A DNA stretch of 64,000 nucleotides from Chloroflexota bacterium. Lineage in GTDB: Bacteria > Chloroflexota > Anaerolineae > UBA2200 > JACIWT01. This document shows, piece by piece, positions 9,120 through 15,978 of this stretch; position 1 is the first letter of the stretch, and each line of letters starts with the position of its first letter. The notes below the pieces were generated by a model. The model did not search any database. It had not been told where the DNA came from and worked only from the letters and a program-made list of their open reading frames with translations. The stretch is from NCBI GenBank assembly GCA_014360825.1, contig JACIWT010000011.1, positions 24,400 through 88,399 on the forward strand. Direction: 5' to 3'. Position numbers and translations under genes: made by a program.

Positions 9120-9341
9120 TTAAGGGCGGTTTTTGAACTTCTTCTCTTGTTCTTTGAAGAAATCCTCCAAGGGGCATTTCTCAGTGTTAAGACAGATTTT
9201 GGATTCAGTCTTGCTTAGATGCCTGTTAACGCGTCTGCATACGATATAAGGCCCGAACTTGGGTATCAAGCGGTATTCACACTCTTTCATAAAAGTTTCG
9301 CTCACTCTCGCGCAAGATCCACAAACTTGGAGCAAGGACAT
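9120..9341 (-). CDS. Hypothetical Cys-rich small protein
   Basis: A short reading frame of about 73 residues between EIIB and the membrane protein. It has a CGSC motif, two more Cys in CLNTEKC, and a Lys/Glu-rich C-terminus (FFKEQEKKFKN). The spacing of the cysteines could bind a metal. No strong ribosome-binding site precedes ATG 9341; an internal ATG at 9290 has a weak GAG-type site. It fills a gap in an otherwise tightly packed operon, which favours it being real, but the evidence is weak. Confidence 0.4.
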   Translation of the reverse strand: MSLLQVCGSCARVSETFMKECEYRLIPKFGPYIVCRRVNRHLSKTESKICLNTEKCPLEDFFKEQEKKFKNRP

Positions 9342-9401
9342 ACACACATAGAGAAGAAAGGAAACTTTCCGCTAGGTTTCCCCAGGTCGCATAGTTGGAT
9401 G

Positions 9402-9689
9402 CTAGTCTTCCATCGCTTTGAGACAGTCCAATATCTGCTGCTTGACAGGTCCAGTATTGGTGTTGGTCACAAATGGGACCCCATTGAACACCGGGCACCC
9501 CGGATCGGGAACGGGCGTTGTTGAAATAACGATGTCTGGCTTGTAATTTGGCAACTCATTTATCTTACACTTGATAAATTCCGCTCTGATGCCTTCGTTC
9601 GTCAGCCACTCTTTCACACGATTGGTAACAATCGTAGAGGTAGCTATGTTCGCTCCGCAACAGATAGCGATTGAATATTTCTTCTTCAC
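9402..9689 (-). CDS. PTS EIIB component, galactitol type
   Basis: A 95-residue EIIB with the phospho-acceptor loop CCGANIATSTIV, in which Cys11 aligns with the phosphocysteine of galactitol-type EIIB proteins, followed by the usual FIKCKINEL and PDIVISTTP segments. It transfers phosphate from EIIA to the incoming sugar alcohol at EIIC. A ribosome-binding AAGGAG lies upstream of the ATG. It belongs to the operon with EIIC (10530-11912) and EIIA (14466-14945), but is separated from EIIC by an aldolase gene, which is unusual compared with compact gatABC operons. Confidence 0.92.
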   Translation of the reverse strand: MKKKYSIAICCGANIATSTIVTNRVKEWLTNEGIRAEFIKCKINELPNYKPDIVISTTPVPDPGCPVFNGVPFVTNTNTGPVKQQILDCLKAMED

Positions 9690-9716
9690 GTGACCGCTCC
9701 TTTCCGTTTTCCCACG

Positions 9717-10316
9717 TTAATGCTGAGGTAGCGTCGTCACACTTCCCATAGCCTGCGCGTAGAAGACGATCTGTGCCGCCTTTTCTAGAGTGAGGACGTT
9801 CTTAACGGCGAGTTCGATGGTTTGTCCTGCAACCAACACCCCGTGGTTCTTCAGCAACACAGCATTTGCTTGCCCGAGCACCCTGCCTATGTTTTGTGCA
9901 AGGAGTTCAGTTCCCAAGGGTGCATACTCGGCACAAGGGACCGCGCCACCCAGTGTTTCCATGATTTCCAGAGCATACGGAATAGGCATCCCTGCTACTG
10001 CGAATGCTGTCGCGAAAGGGCTGTGCGAGTGGATGACACATTGCACATCAGGACGTAAGTTGTAAATGATCTTGTGCATTGGCACACCGGAGGACGGTTT
10101 GAGCTCACCGCGGATAACTTTTCCCTCGAAGTCCACAACTACAAGCATCTCTGGCGTTACTTGTCCAGCCTTAACACCCGCCGGGGTAATCAGCATCTGA
10201 TCTGAATTGGGCAAACGCACACTCAGATTACCATCACGCTCGAGCAAACCGTGTTCGAGCAGTTCTCTCCCAGCCTTGGTCAATCTTTCTCTCAACTCTC
10301 TTTCTTTTTCATCCAT
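9717..10316 (-). CDS. Class II aldolase-family protein lacking the usual catalytic acid
   Basis: A 199-residue class II aldolase/epimerase-fold protein: ERDGNLSVRL, then KPSSGVPMHKIIY, the Zn ligands in VIHSHSP, and a late KNHGVLVAG ligand. In fuculose-phosphate aldolase-type enzymes the position after PSS is Glu (Asp in ribulose-phosphate epimerases); here it is Gly (GGT codon), so the usual general acid/base is missing. The metal site looks intact. A GGAGGGGG site precedes the ATG. It lies between EIIC and EIIB, so it should act on a phosphorylated product of PTS uptake. The missing acid suggests a changed reaction such as decarboxylation or isomerisation, or a different catalytic residue. 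Confidence 0.88.
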   Translation of the reverse strand: MDEKERELRERLTKAGRELLEHGLLERDGNLSVRLPNSDQMLITPAGVKAGQVTPEMLVVVDFEGKVIRGELKPSSGVPMHKIIYNLRPDVQCVIHSHSPFATAFAVAGMPIPYALEIMETLGGAVPCAEYAPLGTELLAQNIGRVLGQANAVLLKNHGVLVAGQTIELAVKNVLTLEKAAQIVFYAQAMGSVTTLPQH

Positions 10317-10348
10317 AATACCCCCTCCAAGTCAGTCATTCTACAACT

Positions 10349-10380
10349 TGCAAGGGGCCAAACACACAAGGCCCCTTACA
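10349..10380 (-). repeat. Hairpin upstream of the aldolase gene
   Basis: AAGGGGCC (10352-10359) and GGCCCCTT (10370-10377) form a perfect eight-base stem with a ten-base loop, extendable by a G-U and two pairs. It is not followed by a U tract in either direction. It lies in the leader between EIIC and the aldolase, about 30 bases before the aldolase start, and may act in mRNA processing, stability or translation control. Confidence 0.55.
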
Positions 10381-10443
10381 GGCATCTCTCCATCTTCCAA
10401 ACAGGCAAGTATGACAAATTCACTTACTAACCAATTATTATAT

Positions 10444-10517
10444 CCAGACCATGGGGAACTGTCAAAGCCCGCCCGTGCTAAGGGCTCGTAGGCGGTCTCA
10501 CGTCCCCCATGGTCTGG
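10444..10517 (-). repeat. 13-base perfect inverted repeat with nested stem between EIIC and aldolase
   Basis: CCAGACCATGGGG (10444-10456) and its exact reverse complement (10505-10517) enclose 48 bases, which hold a smaller AGCCC/GGGCT stem. The structure lies 13 bases after the EIIC stop. No U run follows on the minus strand. It could be an mRNA-stabilising or processing element inside the operon, an operator, or a mobile-element footprint. Confidence 0.6.
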
Positions 10518-10529
10518 TGTGACCATGCT

Positions 10530-11912
10530 CTACTTTTCAGCCTCCATATCAATTGCGGCGCAGCGAGCAGGTTCGTCCCGCACCCACCACCAGATCAGGA
10601 AGTAAGTAGCCAAGATAAAGATGCCCACGAGGAGCTGCCACATAGCCCCCTTTCCTACCAACGGCTGCATGATCAGGACCAGCACCCAAGGGAAGAATTG
10701 TCTGCCGGCTAGCATATCAGTGGCCAACATGCCCTCGGGTAGTTTGGCCCCAATCAGCTTGAACCCTTCGTGCGCGTATTCGGCAACTATTGTGGTCCCG
10801 TACAGAATGACGGCCATGATAAAGAGACCGCCGATCAGAGTGCGGACCACATTCCCCTTGGAAGGAGCTACCGCCCAACAGATGGGGAAGAAAATGGATG
10901 CCAGCATAGAGTAAGGCAGAGTCCCATTCCCAGGTAGGATTATCGCCAGCAGCAAAGTGATGGGCACCAAGAAATAAGACACAGCGAGAGTGGTGGGGTG
11001 ACCCACGATCAGCGCCGCATCCATGCCAATATAGATCTCACGGCCAGGGAAACGCTGGGTAACATAGTCGCGGATGCCATCTGCCAAGGGGATCAGCCCC
11101 TCTACAATTAGGCTGATCACTCTGGGCATGATGATCAGACCAGCGGCCATAGTCACACCCAGTTTCAAGATTCCCTGCAAGTTGTACCTAGCCAGAGCAC
11201 CAATGACGATGCCCATAATCAAACCAATAACCGAGGGTTCGCCGAATACGCCGAAGCGCTTCGCAAGATCCTCTGGGGTTGCCTTCCAGTCCCTGACACC
11301 TGGGATCTTATCCAACACCTTATTGATAGCGTAGACATAAGGCGCCCAAGCAATCGTGCCAGAATGCGCGAGTGTGATGCCAGGGATGTTAAAAGTTTGA
11401 GGGTCGGCACACGCCGGGTAAGCCCAGTCAGCCAACTTGTAAGTAACGTAAGCAGTCAAAACGGCAATGGCGAGGGAAAGCGGAACATTCTGGGTCAACA
11501 GGTAAGGGACTGCAGCAGCAAAAGCAAAGTGCCAGTAATTCCAGATGTCAATGTGGAAAGTCTTGGTAAGGTTAAGGGCTAACATAATGAGGTTCACTAC
11601 TAGAATTAGGGGTATGATAAACATCGAGGTAGGAACCGCCCAGGTCATTGCCGCGAGGCCGCCGATATCCAGGGCCTTGAATTGTAAGTGCAAGTTATCT
11701 ACCATGGCCTTGGCCGCAGGCCCCATACTTCCTGTGATTAGTGAGACGATAGTACTGATGCCGATCAAACCCATCCCGGTCATGAGACCAGCCTTGAATG
11801 ATCGGCCAAATCCCTGGCGCATAACAAGGCCAAAGACGGTGATCACAATGGGCATCATCACTGGAGCCCCTGCATCCAGTAGCCATTTTACGACAGTTCT
11901 TACCGCTTCCAT
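10530..11912 (-). CDS. PTS EIIC permease, galactitol (GatC/SgcC) family
   Basis: A 460-residue polytopic protein with about 11 hydrophobic segments, typical of galactitol-family EIIC: FGLVMRQGFGRSFKAGLMTG near the N-terminus, then NYWHFAFAAAVPYLLTQNVP, FGEPSVIGLIMG and MDAALIVGHPTTLAVSYF. It forms the membrane channel that transports and, with EIIB, phosphorylates a polyol. The start is supported by GAGGAGGG seven bases before the ATG. No EI or HPr genes lie in the window, so these must be encoded elsewhere. The substrate need not be galactitol; the neighbouring RuBisCO-like gene suggests something different. Confidence 0.93.
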   Translation of the reverse strand: MEAVRTVVKWLLDAGAPVMMPIVITVFGLVMRQGFGRSFKAGLMTGMGLIGISTIVSLITGSMGPAAKAMVDNLHLQFKALDIGGLAAMTWAVPTSMFIIPLILVVNLIMLALNLTKTFHIDIWNYWHFAFAAAVPYLLTQNVPLSLAIAVLTAYVTYKLADWAYPACADPQTFNIPGITLAHSGTIAWAPYVYAINKVLDKIPGVRDWKATPEDLAKRFGVFGEPSVIGLIMGIVIGALARYNLQGILKLGVTMAAGLIIMPRVISLIVEGLIPLADGIRDYVTQRFPGREIYIGMDAALIVGHPTTLAVSYFLVPITLLLAIILPGNGTLPYSMLASIFFPICWAVAPSKGNVVRTLIGGLFIMAVILYGTTIVAEYAHEGFKLIGAKLPEGMLATDMLAGRQFFPWVLVLIMQPLVGKGAMWQLLVGIFILATYFLIWWWVRDEPARCAAIDMEAEK

Positions 11913-11957
11913 CGATCTACCCTCCTCTCAAATTGTAGAAATCGTCTTGCCAAAAAT

Positions 11958-11975
11958 CAAATAACCCGTTATTTG
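11958..11975. promoter_or_regulatory. Palindrome upstream of EIIC
   Basis: CAAATAAC and GTTATTTG form a perfect 8+8 palindrome with a two-base spacer, about 45 bases upstream of the EIIC start and just downstream of the ideal ribosome-binding site at 11985-11996. It could be a protein-binding site or a small RNA hairpin that influences EIIC translation. Confidence 0.45.
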
Positions 11976-11984
11976 TCGAATTGC

Positions 11985-11996
11985 ATCACCTCCTTA
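11985..11996 (-). promoter_or_regulatory. Perfect 12-base Shine-Dalgarno sequence without an adjacent long gene
   Basis: The minus strand reads TAAGGAGGTGAT, an exact complement of the 16S rRNA 3' tail. It runs into an ATG (11986-11984) that opens only a five-codon frame (MQFDK, stop at 11971-11969). No longer gene begins within a normal spacing. It may mark a leader peptide, a ribosome standby site for EIIC, or the relic of a lost gene. Confidence 0.5.
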
Positions 11997-12021
11997 CACA
12001 ACGCCAAAAGCTCGGTTTTGC

Positions 12022-13080
12022 TTATGACATGATCAATCCCACTTTCATTGCTTCCGGTGTCCCATGGATGCGGAAAGCCCTATCAATCTCCTCAAAAGGT
12101 AGCACTGGCCGGCGAATCTTAGATACTTGAACTCGACCACTGTTGATCAACTCGAGCGCGCGCTTGAAGTACTTAGGGCTGTAGCTGCGCGTGCCGGTCA
12201 GATGAATCTCTCGATAGTGAATCGTATTAGGTTCTACGGTGATTCTCAAGTCCTCAGGATAAGTGCCAGCATAAATATTGACAATGGAGTATACGCCGGC
12301 CATCTGTAAAGCTTGTTCTGTCGCAGCAGCTTGAGCACTGCCGCCCACAGTGACTATAACCACGTCCGCGCCGCGCCCGGATGGGCCCGGCGCCCATTTC
12401 GTCCAATGCCTGACCGCTTCGATGGGATCGGTCTTCGAAGCATTTATCACTATGTCAGCACCCATCTCCTTGGCTATATCACACCGACTTTGGATCAAAT
12501 CAATGCCCATCACCTGGGCACCTAATAGATGGCATACCTGCACATGCATACAGCCCATAGGCCCAAGCCCTATCACAACCACCTTCTTACCTAGAGTGAC
12601 TTTACTTCTCTCCTGGTCAGCCCTGAATATGCTCGCTAGTGGCTCCGTGACCGAAGCATCGCCGAACGATGTCCCCTCCGGGATCTCCAAAACAGAACTC
12701 TCTTTTACCACGGCGTACTCACCAAATCCGCCGTGATTATTCTGTAAGTTCTCGCAGTGAGAGTATAGAAACTCCCGGCAGTTCTCACACTGAAAGCACG
12801 GCGTCCACGACTGGGGTACAACGCGCATGCCCGGTTTAATTCTCTTCACATTTTTGCCCACTGCTTCAACAATACCAGCATACTCATGGCCTGGGTGCTG
12901 GGGTTTGTCAGGAGGAGGAGCTTTAACTAGCCCACGGAAGATTCTCAAATCGCTGGGGCAAACAGACGCTTCTTTCACGCGAATCAACACTTCGTCATCC
13001 TTAGGGACAATCATTGGTAGTTCTACAATTCGCACATCCCCCTCGCCGTATACTAGAGCACGTCGAAAGGTTTTGCCCAT
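12022..13080 (-). CDS. Zn-dependent medium-chain dehydrogenase (polyol-phosphate dehydrogenase-like)
   Basis: A 352-residue MDR-family enzyme. Catalytic zinc ligands are seen in SVCPSD (Cys about 41) and HPGHEYAG; the structural zinc lobe is CFQCENCREFLYSHC; the cofactor site is VVIGLGPMGCMHVQ. The architecture matches galactitol-1-phosphate and sorbitol dehydrogenases. A GGAGAGGAAG site precedes the ATG. In a PTS polyol operon the expected role is oxidation of the imported polyol phosphate to a ketose phosphate with NAD(P). It sits 36 bases after the RuBisCO-like gene, which would act on this or a later product. Confidence 0.9.
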   Translation of the reverse strand: MGKTFRRALVYGEGDVRIVELPMIVPKDDEVLIRVKEASVCPSDLRIFRGLVKAPPPDKPQHPGHEYAGIVEAVGKNVKRIKPGMRVVPQSWTPCFQCENCREFLYSHCENLQNNHGGFGEYAVVKESSVLEIPEGTSFGDASVTEPLASIFRADQERSKVTLGKKVVVIGLGPMGCMHVQVCHLLGAQVMGIDLIQSRCDIAKEMGADIVINASKTDPIEAVRHWTKWAPGPSGRGADVVIVTVGGSAQAAATEQALQMAGVYSIVNIYAGTYPEDLRITVEPNTIHYREIHLTGTRSYSPKYFKRALELINSGRVQVSKIRRPVLPFEEIDRAFRIHGTPEAMKVGLIMS

Positions 13081-13116
13081 GACAAATCTCTTCCTCTCCG
13101 TGGTTGGGACTAGTCT

Positions 13117-14400
13117 TTAGTATCGCTTCGTTGCAGGCCTCTTATAGATGCCCCATAGTGCAACTGCTTCGCCCAGTTCTTTATGTTCTTTAGCCGCTTC
13201 CTCGAGCGGAATATCAGACATGACAGCATCAATTGCTTGCCGAAGCGCTTTGACTCCCGCCGCAGACCCGGAGGGATGGCCATGCACCGCCCCCCCCCCC
13301 CCCACCATGACATCCAGACCGTAACTCTCAATGACAGTGGGTACTAAGCCTGGTACGGCCGAGGAAAGAATGAATATGCGTTCTATGCCCGGTATAGGCG
13401 CCTGCAGAATGTGCTTGCTTCGAATTGTTGGGGCAAAGGCTCCACCCTCTCCCCACTTTCCCCAGGTACCACCTGATAGAGCCACATCCGCACCAGCGAA
13501 CCTAGCGAGCTTGTTCCACACCATAGGGCTTATGCCAGTGTAGCCTGACATACCACAAGGATGGAACAGCAGTGGCACATTGATATTGGGATCTTCGGCA
13601 ACAGCTCTGAGCATCTCGATGCCAGAGATGAAGTTGACCATCAATGCATTGGCGCCATGCTCAACTGCCCATTTGGCTTTCTCAAGTTGCTTGCGAACCG
13701 TATCTGTCGTGCTAATAAAATAGAGCACTTTCTTGCCCGTTTCCTCTTCGGCTCGCTTCAGAGCAGCCATGACCTCCATAAGCCGCTCCCTGAAACTACA
13801 GTTGTAGGTTTCACTAATCATTTCGTCGTCTTTGATAGTGTCTACACCGGCCACAGCAACCTCATAACAAAGATTGCCAATTTGTTTAGGCGTCAGTCCG
13901 ACTTTTGGTTTGATCATGCAGTTTACAAGAGGGCGTTGGGGGACTTCAAGCAATTTGCGTATCCCAGAAACCCCGAACTTCGGGCCAGGAAGTTGCTTGA
14001 CGAAGGCGGCAGGCAGGTCTATATCTAATAGTTTAATTTCCCCTGGCATGCCCAAGATATTCCCGCCAATCCCAGTCAGCATAGCAGCAGTGCTACCTAA
14101 ATACCCTGTGGGCCCGCGCATGGGAAATGCCAGCCGTACGACAGCAGCCTGCCAACCCTCGTGTTGGCTTTCAACGGGATAATAGCCAACAACCCGGGCG
14201 CTGAGCGCCTCTCTCACTTGCGGCGTCTCGCCCGGAAAGTCAATCCATCCCCCCGTCGAGGCTTCGAGTGCCATATAACCCACAACCTCTAAGTGCTCGT
14301 ACGCTTCCTGTTCAAAATAATAGGTAGCTATTATATAATCTTCTGGAGTGATACCCTCCATGGTGTTTTCAAAGATATTCGGGTCATATAGCGTTTTCAT
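13117..14400 (-). CDS. RuBisCO-like protein (form IV type) in a PTS operon
   Basis: 427 residues from ATG 14400 with GGAGG 11 bases upstream; a GTG nine codons earlier has no site. The RuBisCO large-chain fold is clear. By eye alignment, Glu46 and Trp52 match E60/W66, Asn114 matches N123, the KPK of residues 164-166 matches K175/K177, and Lys190-Asp-Asp-Glu193 matches the K201/D203/E204 metal site. His280 matches H294, Lys315 lies in a loop-6-like position, and residues 367-370 are the phosphate-binding Gly loop. T65 and R295 equivalents are replaced (Gly51, Pro281), so it is not a carboxylase. Known form IV enzymes enolise, isomerise, decarboxylate or transcarboxylate sugar phosphates. No small subunit is present. 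Confidence 0.93.
   Translation of the reverse strand: MKTLYDPNIFENTMEGITPEDYIIATYYFEQEAYEHLEVVGYMALEASTGGWIDFPGETPQVREALSARVVGYYPVESQHEGWQAAVVRLAFPMRGPTGYLGSTAAMLTGIGGNILGMPGEIKLLDIDLPAAFVKQLPGPKFGVSGIRKLLEVPQRPLVNCMIKPKVGLTPKQIGNLCYEVAVAGVDTIKDDEMISETYNCSFRERLMEVMAALKRAEEETGKKVLYFISTTDTVRKQLEKAKWAVEHGANALMVNFISGIEMLRAVAEDPNINVPLLFHPCGMSGYTGISPMVWNKLARFAGADVALSGGTWGKWGEGGAFAPTIRSKHILQAPIPGIERIFILSSAVPGLVPTVIESYGLDVMVGGGGAVHGHPSGSAAGVKALRQAIDAVMSDIPLEEAAKEHKELGEAVALWGIYKRPATKRY
13290..13303 (-). repeat. 14-base homopolymer tract (G on the coding strand) inside the RuBisCO-like gene
   Basis: Fourteen consecutive C on the plus strand encode the four Gly of the phosphate-binding loop (VGGGGAVHGH). 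As sequenced the frame is intact. Loss or gain of one base would truncate the protein in its last fifth. It may be a slippage-prone switch or a sequencing hotspot. Confidence 0.95.
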
Positions 14401-14465
14401 TAAGGTAGTTTCCTCCTTTCTGCTCACAGCAACTCGAGAAGGAAAAGGTGTGCGGAATTCCGTTC

Positions 14466-14945
14466 TTATTCTCCTTTCCCCAAGGCTTTTTCGAGCTCCA
14501 TGACCAAAGCCCGGCGCTCTGTCGTCGACAGGACCCTCTCAAGAAAGTGCGTGCACCCTAAAAGTGTAGACAATTTCTGCAACCAGGTTACTTGCATATC
14601 CGGGTCATTCAAGGCAAATAAGAATACGAGCCGGACCGGAAGTTCATTTTCGGGATTACCCATCTCTCGGAACGCGACGGGCTCTTTGAGAGTAGCGACT
14701 GCAAGTGCAGACCGCTTACAGTACTTCGCATCCTCATGGGGTATAGCCACCGGAATGGCACTAGGCAAACCTGTAGGGAACTTACACTCTCTTTCTAACA
14801 CGGCCTCAACAAATCCGTCAGTAACATAGCCTTTTTTCACTAAACTTCCCGCCATTTTCCCAATCACTTCCTCCCTGTTTCTGGCCTCAAGATCAATAAA
14901 GACCAAGTCCTCCTCAATCATCACTTCACGTCCATCAGGCATCAT
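14466..14945 (-). CDS. PTS EIIA component, fructose/mannitol/galactitol type
   Basis: A 159-residue EIIA. The phospho-acceptor His70 lies in VAIPHEDAKY, preceded by ERECKFPTGL and followed by ALAVATLKEPVAFREMG, and FLFALNDPDMQ matches the family core. It is the first gene of the minus-strand operon and receives phosphate from HPr. The start is ambiguous: ATG 14945 and ATG 14942 follow a weak AAGGTG, and a third in-frame ATG lies at 14921. It stands next to the RuBisCO-like gene, 65 bases before its start. Confidence 0.9.
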   Translation of the reverse strand: MMPDGREVMIEEDLVFIDLEARNREEVIGKMAGSLVKKGYVTDGFVEAVLERECKFPTGLPSAIPVAIPHEDAKYCKRSALAVATLKEPVAFREMGNPENELPVRLVFLFALNDPDMQVTWLQKLSTLLGCTHFLERVLSTTERRALVMELEKALGKGE

Positions 14946-14981
14946 TCACCTTCGGTCCAAAAGAGTTAATTAGGACTTCCA

Positions 14982-15020
14982 GGAAAAAAACGTAATCACA
15001 ATCGCTGCGATGTTTTTTCC
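14982..15020 (-). promoter_or_regulatory. A/T-rich dyad in the EIIA leader
   Basis: GGAAAAAAAC (14982-14991) and GTTTTTTCC (15012-15020) are inverted with about 20 bases between them, 40-75 bases before the EIIA start. It could be an activator-binding dyad for the PRD regulator or an attenuator stem whose 3' arm is U-rich on the minus-strand transcript. Confidence 0.35.
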
Positions 15021-15198
15021 CACTTACAGGTTGGTAGTCGCTCAGAATTTATCAATACCGTCTGCTAGTTCTGAGTAAATGAAAGACAAGTTATTCTATA
15101 CTAAAGGATACCACAAAAACGCCAGTCGGTTAAGCCTAAATCTACTGTTTTTGCGCGCAAGGGGTTGTTACAAAACTATACTAATTCCGGCAAACTCA

Positions 15199-15226
15199 GT
15201 GCGCCCACCGTGGACGGTGGGCGCAC
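15199..15226. repeat. Perfect 13-base inverted repeat, two-base loop
   Basis: GTGCGCCCACCGT (15199-15211) is followed after GG by its exact reverse complement (15214-15226). It is GC-rich with no U tract. Possible roles are a cruciform or REP-like element or a protein-binding site; no second copy was noticed in the window. Confidence 0.6.
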
Positions 15227-15292
15227 CTTGAGCGGCTTGGTAGCCCCTCTGTCTGCCACGCTATACCGCACCCGGGTGTGCCAATCGAGCGG

Positions 15293-15340
15293 CATGGTTT
15301 ACGCGCCGTCGCAATCCAAACGCCCTTTGTGTAAACCATG
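15293..15340. repeat. 10-base inverted repeat CATGGTTTAC/GTAAACCATG
   Basis: Perfect ten-base arms at 15293-15302 and 15331-15340 enclose 28 bases. Together with the neighbouring 13-base hairpin it marks a structured gap between the PTS island and the GNAT gene, possibly an island boundary or mobile-element scar. Confidence 0.45.
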
Positions 15341-15433
15341 GACTTGCTGGCGTTGCGTAAGGCAGTGGAGTGGTACCGTAGCCACGGATACGCACCATAA
15401 AGACGCGGATCAGGCTCGCGGAGGCATCCGCCA

Positions 15434-15973
15434 TCACAACTTCCTGGCATAGAACAGGGCAATGTCCCCGCTGGGGTAATAATCGTCGTTGAACCCGCAG
15501 AAGGTGAAGCCGTGCTTCTGGTAGAACTGGATGGCTGGGTCGTTTTTAGTCTGCGCCTCGGCAGTTACCATCCGCAGCCGCTGGCCTGAGGCCCACTCCA
15601 GCGCCCGATTGAGCAGCGTGGAACCAATCCCCCGCCGCCGCCAGGCTTTATCCACCACCAAGTGATGGATCCACGCTGTCTTGTTCCATCCAATAGTCAT
15701 CAGAGTGATGAAGCCGCGCACCGCCTGGCGGTCTGTGGCCACCAGGAAGCACTCTCGGCGGCGGAAATCTCCCAGAAGATCGCTGGAATCTCGAGGGTAG
15801 GCCACATCCATCGGCCAGGGTAGCCGGACGCGGACGAACGTGATCTCCAACTGTCCCTCCACCTCGCCCAAGCGCATCTGCCAGACGTGTTCGGTCTCAC
15901 CAGAAGCATCGAGAGAGGCACAGTCTTCCAGATCCTTCAACACAGCGTTGCGGATAAACAGTTCGGAATTCAT
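15434..15973 (-). CDS. GNAT-family N-acetyltransferase
   Basis: 179 residues starting at ATG 15973, five bases after the DUF58 stop, so translationally coupled. The acetyl-CoA-binding motif A is visible as VDKAWRRRGIGSTLLNRALEWA, preceded by GFITLMTIGWNKTAWIHHLVV and followed by FYQKHGFTFCGF near the C-terminus. The family acetylates amines on small molecules, proteins or antibiotics; the substrate cannot be inferred. A longer open frame upstream is only the overlap with the DUF58 gene in another frame. Confidence 0.88.
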   Translation of the reverse strand: MNSELFIRNAVLKDLEDCASLDASGETEHVWQMRLGEVEGQLEITFVRVRLPWPMDVAYPRDSSDLLGDFRRRECFLVATDRQAVRGFITLMTIGWNKTAWIHHLVVDKAWRRRGIGSTLLNRALEWASGQRLRMVTAEAQTKNDPAIQFYQKHGFTFCGFNDDYYPSGDIALFYARKL

Positions 15974-15978
15974 AGCGC

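Larger units (their letters stand above)
14946..15433. other. Intergenic region upstream of the PTS operon
   Basis: About 490 bases without a convincing gene. It holds a GGAAAAAAAC...GTTTTTTCC dyad (14982-15020) just before EIIA, an AT-rich stretch (15060-15180) likely to contain the operon promoter, though no good -35 box is visible, as would be expected for activator-dependent transcription, and two GC-rich inverted repeats listed separately. A 20-codon frame at 15338 (+), MDLLALRKAVEWYRSHGYAP, reads like a protein but is too short to call. Confidence 0.5.

Noticed and set aside
15196..15462. 88-residue frame in the gap beside the GNAT gene
   Set aside because: Cys/Arg/Pro-rich without ribosome site, overlaps inverted repeats and the GNAT end.
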